Positions 1-7,123 of a DNA stretch of 64,000 bases are shown here, piece after piece. The stretch is from Capnocytophaga leadbetteri (GTDB taxonomy: Bacteria > Bacteroidota > Bacteroidia > Flavobacteriales > Flavobacteriaceae): positions 62,001-126,000 of the forward strand of contig NZ_QBKG01000004.1 of assembly GCF_003054025.1 (NCBI RefSeq), given 5' to 3'. The notes beneath the pieces were generated by a model. That model saw nothing but the letters and a program-made list of their open reading frames with translations, searched no databases and was not told the DNA's origin. Both the position numbers and the translations under genes were made by a program. Each line of letters begins with the position of its first letter. The first letter of the stretch is position 1.

Positions 1-95
1 ACTAAAAGCGATAAGTTTTGTTATAAAATCAGCAAAACTTATTGCTTTATAAATTCTTTCAATTAGAAAACTATTTCTTCAATAAAAAATGATAG

Positions 96-103
96 TAATT
101 TTG
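96..103 (+). promoter_or_regulatory. -7 promoter box of peroxiredoxin gene
   Basis: TAATTTTG matches the Bacteroidota -7 consensus TAnnTTTG and lies 34 bases before the ATG at 138. No Shine-Dalgarno sequence precedes that ATG, as is usual for this phylum. Confidence 0.6.
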
Positions 104-137
104 CCGCCAGAAAAATAAACCATAAAACATCATAAAT

Positions 138-773
138 ATGTCATTCGTAGGAAAAAAATTCCCTAACATTGAGGTTAACGCTATGAGCGACCTTGGGGAC
201 ACATTCAAAATAAACGTGCTTAACGAAGCCGTAAACAACAAAAAGAAAGTACTCCTTTTCTGGTATCCTAAAGACTTTACTTTCGTATGCCCTACTGAGC
301 TACACGCTTTCCAAGAGGCTTTGGCTGAATTTGAAAAACGCAACGTGAAGGTTATAGGCGCTTCTTGCGATACTGCTGAAGTACACTTCGCTTGGCTAAA
401 TACCCCTAAAAACAATGGTGGTATTGAGGGTGTTACTTACCCTATCTTAGCTGATAGCAACCGCAACCTTGCTCGTACACTTGGTATCCTTGACTCTAAC
501 GAGGTATATGACGAAGTAGCTGACGCTTACCTTTTAGAAGGTGATGATGTTACTTTCCGCGCTACTTACCTTATAGACGAAACTGGTAAAGTTTTTCACG
601 AAAGCATCAACGATATGCCTCTAGGACGTAACGTAAAAGAATACCTTAGATTAGTAGATGCTTACACCCACGTACAACAACACGGTGAAGTATGCCCTGC
701 TAACTGGGAAGAAGGTAAAGATGCAATGAATGCTGACCGCAAAGGAGTTGCTAGCTATTTAGCATCGCACTAA
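138..773 (+). CDS. 2-Cys peroxiredoxin (AhpC/Prx1 type)
   Basis: Cytoplasmic thiol peroxidase of 211 residues that reduces hydrogen peroxide and organic peroxides. The peroxidatic cysteine is C51 in FTFVCPTE, and the resolving cysteine is C186 in HGEVCPANW, so this is a typical two-cysteine enzyme of about the usual family length. The start is the ATG behind a TAnnTTTG promoter. A thioredoxin-like gene follows 82 bases downstream and is a plausible electron donor; no AhpF-type reductase is in the window. Family assignment is certain from the motifs; the exact peroxide substrate and the name ahpC are not settled by sequence alone. Confidence 0.95.
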   Translation: MSFVGKKFPNIEVNAMSDLGDTFKINVLNEAVNNKKKVLLFWYPKDFTFVCPTELHAFQEALAEFEKRNVKVIGASCDTAEVHFAWLNTPKNNGGIEGVTYPILADSNRNLARTLGILDSNEVYDEVADAYLLEGDDVTFRATYLIDETGKVFHESINDMPLGRNVKEYLRLVDAYTHVQQHGEVCPANWEEGKDAMNADRKGVASYLASH

Positions 774-855
774 TTATTTATTCATAATAACTTAATCATT
801 GTAAACCTATCTATTTGCACTGACTAAAAGACTCACTCACTTAAAATTTATCACT

Positions 856-1167
856 ATGACAGAACTAACCCAAGATAACTTGCAAGAAGTAGTAGCTGCT
901 AATCCGCTTGTATTCGTACAATTCGGCGCAGGATGGTGCGGCAATTGCAAAATAATGAAACCGAAATTTAAGAAGTACGCTAGCGAAACTCCTAACGCTA
1001 CTTTCGTATATGTAGATGCTGAAGCGTTTACAGAATCGCGCAAACTGGCTAAAGTGGATAACCTACCTACTTTTGCGGCTTTCAAAAACGGTGCTTTGGT
1101 AAACCAAGTGCAAACTAATAAAGCCGAAATTTTAAAGCAATTTATAGATGAGATTACCGGTAATTAA
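856..1167 (+). CDS. thioredoxin-family protein
   Basis: Small cytoplasmic disulfide oxidoreductase of 103 residues with a single thioredoxin fold. The redox centre is WCGNC (C28 and C31), a variant of the classical WCGPC in which Asn replaces Pro; this usually shifts the redox potential. The cis-proline region appears as NLPTFAAF. There is no signal peptide. It follows the peroxiredoxin gene on the same strand and overlaps the next small gene by 20 bases. The three genes probably form one oxidative-stress unit in which this protein recycles the peroxiredoxin (inference from context). Confidence 0.9.
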   Translation: MTELTQDNLQEVVAANPLVFVQFGAGWCGNCKIMKPKFKKYASETPNATFVYVDAEAFTESRKLAKVDNLPTFAAFKNGALVNQVQTNKAEILKQFIDEITGN

Positions 1168-1405
1168 ACACATCGTTCAGTTTATAGAAACCAACGATCA
1201 GGATTATGTGAATGAGACGGTAGAGACTCTCGAAAATCTCATAGAATGTGAGCAACTCAAAGACGAGGAGCTTGACGTAATAGGTGAATTGCTCTCTAAT
1301 TTCTACGGAGCCATTGAGGTGGATAATATGATAAAAGCCGGCACTCCGCAGAAAGAAGCCCTAAACAGCTTTATGAAGCGCGTAGTAGGGTCGATTGACA
1401 AGTAA
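1148..1405 (+). CDS. small acidic helical protein (DUF6952-like)
   Basis: An 85-residue acidic, probably all-helical protein without signal peptide or cysteine pair. The arrangement peroxiredoxin, thioredoxin, then a small acidic protein of this size is one I associate with Flavobacteriia, where the third member is annotated as DUF6952; that label is from memory and untested. The ATG lies inside the 3' end of the thioredoxin-like gene (20-base overlap in another frame), which argues for translational coupling. The function is unknown; a role as a partner of the peroxiredoxin pair is only inferred from the operon. Confidence 0.7.
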   Translation: MRLPVIKHIVQFIETNDQDYVNETVETLENLIECEQLKDEELDVIGELLSNFYGAIEVDNMIKAGTPQKEALNSFMKRVVGSIDK

Positions 1406-1438
1406 AATTATTATTATTTCTTTCACTAACTAAGAACG

Positions 1439-1472
1439 AAAAAGCCATAGCCTAAAGCTGTGGCTTTTTTAA
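1439..1472. terminator. bidirectional Rho-independent terminator
   Basis: AAAAAGCCA-t-AGC, a short loop, then GCT-g-TGGCTTTTTT form a stem flanked by an A-run on one side and a T-run on the other. It can therefore end both the plus-strand peroxiredoxin operon and the minus-strand nitroreductase gene, whose stop codon begins at the base next to it. Confidence 0.8.
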
Positions 1473-2078
1473 TTACATTTTAAACTCCTTTACTACCTCT
1501 GCTAAAGGTAAGCGAGATTTAGGACGCAAATGCAACTGATTGCTATCCTCAGGGTCGCGATAACCTATAGCCACCGCAAAAAGAGTGGTATAATCAGCAT
1601 CGCCAAGGAGATTGTCGTATTCAGCACCGAGAATGCCTTCCATAGGAGTGCTATCGATACCCATAGAAGCACAAGCACTGAGGAAAAAGCCTAACGATAT
1701 ATATACCTGATTGTTTATCCACGTATAAAGGGCTACATCTCCTTTAGGTTTCTGTACTTTCTGATAAAAGCCAACACGTGCCATTTCGGTAGTGGCTTTC
1801 ACCAGCTTTTCTTCAAAAGAAGTCAGCGACCTATTGGCCATAAACACTACTAAATGACTGGCATTGCGCACTCGGTCTTCGTTATTAAGCGACACTTTGG
1901 CAAATGCTTCTTTGGTAGCAGCATCGTCTATAAAAACGAATTGCCAAGGCTGCGAATTGATAGACGAGGGGGCAAGGCGCAAAATCTCTTTGAGTTGTGC
2001 AATATCCTCATCGCTAATGCGTTTGGTACTGTAATACTTAGTAGTATAGCGGTTTTTTGCTAATTCTAAAAAATTCAT
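1473..2078 (-). CDS. NAD(P)H-dependent nitroreductase family oxidoreductase
   Basis: A 201-residue FMN-dependent oxidoreductase of the nitroreductase fold (NfsB-like). Family hallmarks are the N-terminal RYTTKYY segment, the FMN-phosphate region [12 protein letters not shown] near residues 33-44, and the late stretch with GIDSTPMEG, close to the usual length of about 200. The open frame continues 59 codons further upstream, but that extension has low-complexity codons, crosses a dispersed repeat and lies upstream of a TATCTTTG promoter box at 2103-2110. The ATG at 2078 is therefore the start. The physiological acceptor (quinone, nitro compound or other) is unknown. Confidence 0.92.
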   Translation of the reverse strand: MNFLELAKNRYTTKYYSTKRISDEDIAQLKEILRLAPSSINSQPWQFVFIDDAATKEAFAKVSLNNEDRVRNASHLVVFMANRSLTSFEEKLVKATTEMARVGFYQKVQKPKGDVALYTWINNQVYISLGFFLSACASMGIDSTPMEGILGAEYDNLLGDADYTTLFAVAIGYRDPEDSNQLHLRPKSRLPLAEVVKEFKM

Positions 2079-2102
2079 AGTAATTGCTTTTTTAATTTTC
2101 GG

Positions 2103-2110
2103 CAAAGATA
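2103..2110 (-). promoter_or_regulatory. -7 promoter box of nitroreductase gene
   Basis: On the minus strand this reads TATCTTTG, a perfect TAnnTTTG box, 24 bases before the ATG at 2078. It excludes the longer upstream ORF start. Confidence 0.65.
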
Positions 2111-2129
2111 AGAATTTTTTTCTTTTATA

Positions 2130-2233
2130 CTTACCCTTTACTTTGGATATACAAACGATATAGACAGAGCGAAGGATGGGCGAAAGATAAGCGAAGGATA
2201 AACGTCTAATCATCCTACAAAAACCAGAAAAAT
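2130..2233 (-). repeat. dispersed ~100-base repeat, copy A
   Basis: Read on the minus strand, this segment has TTTTTCTGG, ATTAGACGTT, several TTATCCTTCGC-like 11-base units, TATCGTTTGTATATCC and GGGTAA in that order. The same blocks in the same order occur at 37068-37171, with weaker relatives at 17523-17632 and 46024-46129. Copies A, C and D lie directly upstream of promoters in the orientation of the downstream gene. Confidence 0.6.
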
Positions 2234-2366
2234 TTACTAAACAATAAATCGACAAATTGGTTAATTAAAGTTACAAATATAACAAAACACCTCTGATTTA
2301 GCAAGTATAACCTGCTTTACCGTCGTTTTTGGCATAGTTTTAGATTGCTAATTCGGCATAAATTAT

Positions 2367-2374
2367 TATCTTTG
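2367..2374 (+). promoter_or_regulatory. -7 promoter box
   Basis: TATCTTTG, a perfect TAnnTTTG match, 37 bases before the ATG of the secreted protein gene at 2412. Confidence 0.6.
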
Positions 2375-2411
2375 CACCCTTAAAATAAAATTTATCTTAT
2401 TAATTTGTATT

Positions 2412-3224
2412 ATGAAAAAAATTGTATTTGCATTATTTCTCGCTAGTACCGTAGCTTTCGGTCAGCAAAACAAAAAAACTGACTTGCAAAAAGCAGGCTT
2501 ACAAGGGAAAGTGAAAAGCTATCGTATGATAGGCTATGAGTTCGATGAAAATGGTAAAGAACAGTTGATGAACTCTGAATTTTATGCTGAATTTGACAAA
2601 AAAGGTATGAATACCAAAATGCAGGCTAAAAACGGCGGAACGGTTATCAACTACGTAGATAAACGCGATGAAAAAGGAAACCTTATAGAGTCAGACTCAA
2701 GAGATGCCAGCAACACTTCTATGTCTAAAAATACATACGAATATGATGAGCACGGCAACCGTGTACGCCAAGATGTGATTACCCCTGATGGCAGCGTGTT
2801 TATGAGTCGCGTAAGTGCTTACGATGGTCACGACCGCCTAATAGAGGTAAGCGAGTGTTTAGCAGGATTGTGCGATAACAAAACCGTATATGTATATGAC
2901 AATAACGACAAGGTTTCAGAAGAAAGAAAACTTGGCAAAGGCGATGTACTAAAGAGCAAAACTGTATTCACCTACGATGCTCAAGGCAATGCTGTAGAGA
3001 AAAAAGTATATGATGGCGAAGGAAATCTTAAACAAAGAATAGTAAGTGAGTTCGACGCTCATAACAACGCTGTAGAAGTAAGTTATTACGATGCCGATGG
3101 CACTATAGCTAAGAAAGAAAACTACACTTTCGTATACGACAAGAAAAAGAACTGGACAAAGAAAACTACTATCATAGACGGCAAACCTACTATGATAATG
3201 GTACAAAAAATAAAATACTTTTAA
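2412..3224 (+). CDS. secreted YD-repeat-like protein
   Basis: A 270-residue exported protein of unknown function. Residues 1-17 form a signal peptide (MKK, hydrophobic core, then VAFGQ). The mature part is rich in short Y-x-Y-D-x-x-G-N units such as YEYDEHGN, FTYDAQGN and SEFDAHNN. These resemble the beta-hairpin YD/RHS repeats of wall and toxin proteins, but here they are isolated and there is no toxin domain. A second protein of the same design lies at 16311-17111 and shares the C-terminal pattern of Y/F-D-K-x-x-N-W before the end. It is transcribed alone between a TATCTTTG promoter and a strong terminator. Periplasmic or surface location is inferred. Confidence 0.8.
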   Translation: MKKIVFALFLASTVAFGQQNKKTDLQKAGLQGKVKSYRMIGYEFDENGKEQLMNSEFYAEFDKKGMNTKMQAKNGGTVINYVDKRDEKGNLIESDSRDASNTSMSKNTYEYDEHGNRVRQDVITPDGSVFMSRVSAYDGHDRLIEVSECLAGLCDNKTVYVYDNNDKVSEERKLGKGDVLKSKTVFTYDAQGNAVEKKVYDGEGNLKQRIVSEFDAHNNAVEVSYYDADGTIAKKENYTFVYDKKKNWTKKTTIIDGKPTMIMVQKIKYF

Positions 3225-3243
3225 GAAAAGCAAATAAAAAAGC

Positions 3244-3282
3244 AATAGCGCGATTTAGAAATTAAATCGCGCTATTATTTTT
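3244..3282 (+). terminator. Rho-independent terminator
   Basis: A perfect 13-base inverted repeat, AATAGCGCGATTT and its complement, separated by seven bases and followed by ATTTTTT. It ends the secreted protein transcript 20 bases after its stop codon. Confidence 0.85.
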
Positions 3283-3302
3283 TATAATCGACTAATATTT
3301 AT

Positions 3303-3310
3303 TACTTTTG
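3303..3310 (+). promoter_or_regulatory. -7 promoter box of the DUF3800 cassette
   Basis: TACTTTTG lies 21 bases before the ATG at 3332. It overlaps the TTG codon that would give a longer ORF, so the longer start cannot be on the transcript. Confidence 0.65.
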
Positions 3311-3331
3311 CCCTACAAAAACCATTGTTTT

Positions 3332-4000
3332 ATGAAAACATTCAATTTCTATTGCGATGAAAGTTGCCATTTAGAGAATGACCACTTGCCATTTATGCTC
3401 ATTGGCTATGTAAGTAGTGCTTACAACCAAGTAAAACTACACACTGAAAAAATTAAGCAACTAAAAAAGGAATATCATATACCATACGAATTGAAATGGA
3501 ATCACCTTTCAAAATCGGCAATGGAGCTCTACAAAGACCTTATAGACTATTTTTTTGCTACTGACCTACAGTACAGAGCCATTGTGATAGACAAAAGTAA
3601 GCTAAAGCACACACAATTTAGGCAAACACACGATGATTTTTACTACAAAATGTACTACCAGCTTATTCACAAGAAACTTTCGCCTGAATATAATTACAAT
3701 ATCTACTTAGATATTAAAGATACACGCAGTGCCCAAAAGGTAAACGGACTAAAAGAATACCTAAATAGCCATTTTGTTTCAGTACGCCATTTGCAAAATA
3801 TACGTTCGCACGAAAGCGAACTAATGCAACTTACCGACATTATTACTGGTGCTTTGTCTTATTATTTGCGAAAAGAAAACAAAGTAATTGCTAAAAACAA
3901 AATAGTAAAGAGGATAGCACAACACGCAGGACAAGTACTCAACCAATCTACAGCAAGAAGCGAACAGAAGTTTAACCTATTTTTTGTAGACTTAAAATAA
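3332..4000 (+). CDS. DUF3800 domain protein
   Basis: A 222-residue protein of the DUF3800 family, which has a predicted RNase H-like fold and is often found in phage, mobile-element and defence settings. The N-terminal strand carries the family motif YCDES (D9, E10), a central strand reads YNIYLDIKD, and the C-terminal SELMQLTDIITGALSYY matches the conserved (L/Q)-x-x-D helix. The ATG at 3332 is chosen because a TAnnTTTG box ends just upstream. The next gene starts inside the stop codon (TAATG overlap), so the two are translated as a pair. Nuclease activity is a fold-based expectation, not shown. Confidence 0.85.
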   Translation: MKTFNFYCDESCHLENDHLPFMLIGYVSSAYNQVKLHTEKIKQLKKEYHIPYELKWNHLSKSAMELYKDLIDYFFATDLQYRAIVIDKSKLKHTQFRQTHDDFYYKMYYQLIHKKLSPEYNYNIYLDIKDTRSAQKVNGLKEYLNSHFVSVRHLQNIRSHESELMQLTDIITGALSYYLRKENKVIAKNKIVKRIAQHAGQVLNQSTARSEQKFNLFFVDLK

Positions 4001-4533
4001 TGCCACTCAACCAAACTAAAAAATACCCAGAATTATTAGATATTCTCTCATTGTCAGAAAAAGAGAGAACACTATCACTACAGATGATTTTCAAAAGAGA
4101 TATAGAAGAAAACCCTGATTTGAACTTCAGAAGTAAAAAAATACGCCCAATAAAAGGTGAAGAGCCCGAAATGCAACTGCTCTTTAGGCACTTAACAACA
4201 GAAGAAATTGAAGTAAGCGAACAAGGCAGTACCTATTGCAAAAGAGTTTTTGAAAAAGAACGCTCGCAACGGCTGCATTGGATACGATATCATTTAGAAG
4301 AACACAAAAAGGATAACATAGAAATATTTAGTGTAAAAACACGCGACCAGAAGAAACGACAAGACATCATTAGGACGTATATCTATGATAAAGAGCAGAA
4401 ATATGTAATAGTGCTCGACCCTCATAGAAGTAGACGTGATTATTACCTACTAACGGCCTACCATCTAAACAAAGGGTATGGAGAAAAGCAACTTCTTAAA
4501 AAACTTAAAAACAAACTACCTGATATTCAATAA
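4000..4533 (+). CDS. BECR-fold (Barnase/EndoU/colicin/RelE-like) nuclease candidate
   Basis: A 177-residue basic protein that overlaps the DUF3800 gene by one base. Its C-terminal half resembles the phage-associated BECR nuclease domains (PBECR): RLHWIRYHLEEH near residues 91-102, then YVIVLDP (135-141) and DYYLLTAYHL (147-156), the typical spacing of the core strands. Candidate catalytic residues are R91, H93, R96 and the Y/T/Y of the last strand. The N-terminal 80 residues have no recognised domain. Such domains are RNA-cleaving toxins or phage-encoded nucleases. The assignment rests on remembered motif shape and needs profile confirmation. Confidence 0.5.
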   Translation: MPLNQTKKYPELLDILSLSEKERTLSLQMIFKRDIEENPDLNFRSKKIRPIKGEEPEMQLLFRHLTTEEIEVSEQGSTYCKRVFEKERSQRLHWIRYHLEEHKKDNIEIFSVKTRDQKKRQDIIRTYIYDKEQKYVIVLDPHRSRRDYYLLTAYHLNKGYGEKQLLKKLKNKLPDIQ

Positions 4534-4606
4534 AAACCGCAGGGCTCGATAAACTTCTTGGTTTACCGAGCCCCGAAACTCCTTCGTCCTTCTTGGTACG
4601 ATGAGC
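4532..4606 (-). ncRNA. candidate small RNA antisense to the cassette 3' end
   Basis: On the minus strand a TACTTTTG promoter box (4618-4611) is followed by a GC-rich stretch of about 75 bases with no start codon. It ends in a hairpin pairing GGGCTCG-g-TAAAC with GTTTA-t-CGAGCCC (4542-4573), then TGCGGTTTTT. The T-run lies only on the minus-strand side, so this is a complete promoter-to-terminator unit on that strand rather than the terminator of the plus-strand gene. Its 3' end covers the stop codon of the BECR-like gene. The 5' end is estimated from box-to-start spacing. Confidence 0.5.
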
Positions 4607-4610
4607 GGTG

Positions 4611-4618
4611 CAAAAGTA
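4611..4618 (-). promoter_or_regulatory. -7 promoter box of the small RNA
   Basis: Reads TACTTTTG on the minus strand, a perfect TAnnTTTG match. The only transcribable element downstream is the 75-base structured region. Confidence 0.5.
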
Positions 4619-4765
4619 ATCATAAATTCTTAGATATAAAAGAAATTTCTACTATTATTTTTTTACTCATCAGCTAATAGGCTAATTTACAATTCGTTCT
4701 GCTAACTGTTGAAAACTGTGTTGATAAGTATTTTAAAAGAACGGAGAAGCTATCTCTTTATTGGC

Positions 4766-4773
4766 TAACTTTG
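4766..4773 (+). promoter_or_regulatory. -7 promoter box of nrdDG
   Basis: TAACTTTG, matching TAnnTTTG, lies 37 bases before the nrdD ATG. Confidence 0.6.
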
Positions 4774-4810
4774 CGGCAGAAATGAAGAAATAATAATAAA
4801 ACAAAAAACT

Positions 4811-6601
4811 ATGTCTAAGTTTACAAAACTCACTGAGGAACAGTTGCATACCAAACGCAACTTTATAGAAAATTACCTCACTTCGCACAACGCCGCTACA
4901 GGTTCTCTCTTTGATGCCAATGCCAACGTAGCTCATAAAAACATCGCTACTATGGAGGCTGAACTCAATAAAGACATCAATATTCAGGTGAACCGCTCTT
5001 TAGTCTCTCATAAGATTGAGCAACTCTTTGGCAAAGCACTTGCCGAGGAATACATACGCCAAATTGAGAGTCACGAAATCTATGTACACGATGAAACAAG
5101 CCTCAAACCTTACTGCGTGAGCGTATCGATGTACCCACTGCTATTAGACGGGCTGTTAAAGCTCGGAGGCGAAAGCAAAGCCCCTAAACATTTGGCAAGC
5201 TATTGCGGTTCATTCGTCAATTTCCTATTCTCGGTATCTTCGCAATTTGCAGGAGCAGTCGCTACAGTAGAGTTTTTGATGTATTTCGACTATTTTGCCC
5301 GCAAAGACTTTGGCGATAATTACCTCAGCACTCACCGCGAGGTAATAGAGAACGAACTCCAACACGTGGTATATGCTATCAATCAGCCAGCTGCTGCACG
5401 TGGCTATCAGTCGGTGTTCTGGAATATATCGCTCTACGACCGCCCTTATTTCGATTCGATGTTCGGCACCTTTGTTTTCCCTGATGGCAGCAAACCTCTA
5501 TACGAGAGCCTCGACAGGCTACAACAATTTTTTATGCATTGGTTTAACATCGAGCGCACTAAGGCAATACTCACTTTCCCTGTAGTAACCGCTGCAATGC
5601 TCACCAAAGACAAGCGTGTGTATGACGAGCATTTTGCTCAATTTTGTGCTAAAGAACTCAGCGAAGGGAATGCGTTCTTTGTATACCAATCTGACAACGC
5701 CGACTCCTTAGCCAGCTGCTGCCGTCTGCGTAATGAGATTTCTGATAATACTTTTAGCTATTCACTTGGCGCAGGAGGGGTTTCGACCGGAAGTATCAAT
5801 GTGATAACTATCAATATGAACCGCCTTTACCAAAAAGGCCTTTCGTTAGAAGAAACAGTAGATAAGATACAGAAGTACCAAGTGGCCTACCGCGCAATAG
5901 TGCAAGAGTACAAAGATGCGGGTATGCTACCGGTATATGATGCGGGCTTTATATCGCTTGATAAACAATTCCTAACCATTGGTATCAACGGAATGGTAGA
6001 AGCTGCCGAGTATATAGGCATCAAAATATCTGACAACCCCGACTATAAGGCGTTTATCAACAAAAATCTAAAGGTAATTTACGACAAGAACAAGGAAGCT
6101 AAAGCTAAATATGGCTTTATGTTCAACACTGAGTTCGTGCCAGCCGAGAATTTAGGGGTGAAGAATGCGGCGTGGGACAAAGCCGATGGCTTGCAAGTGC
6201 CCCGCGACTGCTACAACTCGTATTTTTACATAGTAGAAGACGACTCGCAGAACCTTATTGATAAGTTCTACCTACACGGCAACGACTATATACAGTACTT
6301 AGATGGTGGGTCGGCCTACCATTGCAACCTCGAGGAGTATCCTACCCAAGAAGGATTCTACAAACTGCTGAATGTAGCGGCTAAGACAGGTTGTAATTAT
6401 TTCTGTTTCAATATCCGCGTAACCGTTTGCAACGATTGTGGATATATCAACAAACACACCATCGACCACTGCACGCACTGCCATTCGCACGATGTAGATT
6501 ACGCTACCCGTGTGATAGGCTATCTGAAGCGCATCAGCAATTTCTCTAAAGACCGACAAAAAGAAGCTAAAATACGTTACTATGGGCATACTACGGTATA
6601 G
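4811..6601 (+). CDS. nrdD: anaerobic ribonucleoside-triphosphate reductase
   Basis: Class III ribonucleotide reductase of 596 residues, an oxygen-sensitive glycyl-radical enzyme that makes dNTPs under anoxic conditions. The C-terminus shows the zinc site C540-x2-C543-x10-C554-x2-C557, and the radical glycine is G570 in RVIGYL. An active-site cysteine pair occurs in SCCRLRNE. The protein begins directly with the catalytic domain and lacks the N-terminal ATP-cone of the roughly 710-residue enterobacterial enzyme, so activity control by ATP/dATP through that domain is missing. It overlaps nrdG by 20 bases. Confidence 0.96.
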   Translation: MSKFTKLTEEQLHTKRNFIENYLTSHNAATGSLFDANANVAHKNIATMEAELNKDINIQVNRSLVSHKIEQLFGKALAEEYIRQIESHEIYVHDETSLKPYCVSVSMYPLLLDGLLKLGGESKAPKHLASYCGSFVNFLFSVSSQFAGAVATVEFLMYFDYFARKDFGDNYLSTHREVIENELQHVVYAINQPAAARGYQSVFWNISLYDRPYFDSMFGTFVFPDGSKPLYESLDRLQQFFMHWFNIERTKAILTFPVVTAAMLTKDKRVYDEHFAQFCAKELSEGNAFFVYQSDNADSLASCCRLRNEISDNTFSYSLGAGGVSTGSINVITINMNRLYQKGLSLEETVDKIQKYQVAYRAIVQEYKDAGMLPVYDAGFISLDKQFLTIGINGMVEAAEYIGIKISDNPDYKAFINKNLKVIYDKNKEAKAKYGFMFNTEFVPAENLGVKNAAWDKADGLQVPRDCYNSYFYIVEDDSQNLIDKFYLHGNDYIQYLDGGSAYHCNLEEYPTQEGFYKLLNVAAKTGCNYFCFNIRVTVCNDCGYINKHTIDHCTHCHSHDVDYATRVIGYLKRISNFSKDRQKEAKIRYYGHTTV

Positions 6602-7052
6602 TAGTTACGACATTGTCTTGCAAGAAGTACCCAACGAGATATCCCTGTGTTTCACCATCACAGGGTGTCCGTTGGCTTGCGAGGGTTGCCATTCCGAATA
6701 TACGTGGGACGGTAGCAAAGGTTGTGTGCTCAGCAATGAACTATTAGAAAAACTCTTAGATCGTTATGAAGATACTATCAGCTGTGTACTCTTTATGGGG
6801 GGCGAGTGGCAGGCGGATAGCTTGCTCTCGCTTATCCTTACTGTCAAGTACAAACAGCTAAAGACGGCTCTCTACACAGGGCTGAATATGAAGCAAGTAC
6901 AGCGTCAGTACCCCGAACTACTCGCCTGCTTAGACTACATCAAGACTGGCAAATGGCTGCCCCACCTCGGAGGGTTGGACAGCCCAATCACTAACCAAGA
7001 GTTTTTGAATTTGCAAACAGGAGAGATGTTAAATAAGTTGTTTTGGAAATGA
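6582..7052 (+). CDS. nrdG: anaerobic RNR activating radical SAM protein
   Basis: A 156-residue activase that uses S-adenosylmethionine and a [4Fe-4S] cluster to place the glycyl radical on NrdD. The cluster motif C29-x3-C33-x2-C36 is clear (GCPLACEGCHS), and the GGEW motif for SAM binding follows near residue 73. The length matches the NrdG family. The start codon lies inside nrdD (20-base overlap), which ensures coupled synthesis of enzyme and activator. Cytoplasmic; no other anaerobic-metabolism gene is adjacent. Confidence 0.95.
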   Translation: MGILRYSSYDIVLQEVPNEISLCFTITGCPLACEGCHSEYTWDGSKGCVLSNELLEKLLDRYEDTISCVLFMGGEWQADSLLSLILTVKYKQLKTALYTGLNMKQVQRQYPELLACLDYIKTGKWLPHLGGLDSPITNQEFLNLQTGEMLNKLFWK

Positions 7053-7064
7053 CATATTAAAAAT

Positions 7065-7079
7065 TGGTACAAGTTTTGC
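7065..7079 (+). promoter_or_regulatory. sigma-54-like promoter (-24/-12)
   Basis: TGGTACAAGTTTTGC matches the sigma-54 consensus TGGCACG-N4-TTGC with the invariant GG and GC dinucleotides exactly ten bases apart; two consensus positions differ. No TAnnTTTG box is seen between nrdG and the next gene. The predicted start site would leave a leader of about 33 bases. This is the only such element I noticed in the window. Confidence 0.45.
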
Positions 7080-7123
7080 GGGGTATTTGTTTCTAACTTT
7101 TTAATACTCAAAACACTAAAACA

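Noticed and set aside
2079-2255. 59-codon N-terminal extension of the nitroreductase ORF
   Set aside because: It crosses the promoter box and the dispersed repeat and encodes low-complexity residues.
4533-4610. tRNA or riboswitch in the structured spacer after the BECR-like gene
   Set aside because: No cloverleaf or CCA end can be drawn; the promoter and T-run show a minus-strand small RNA instead.
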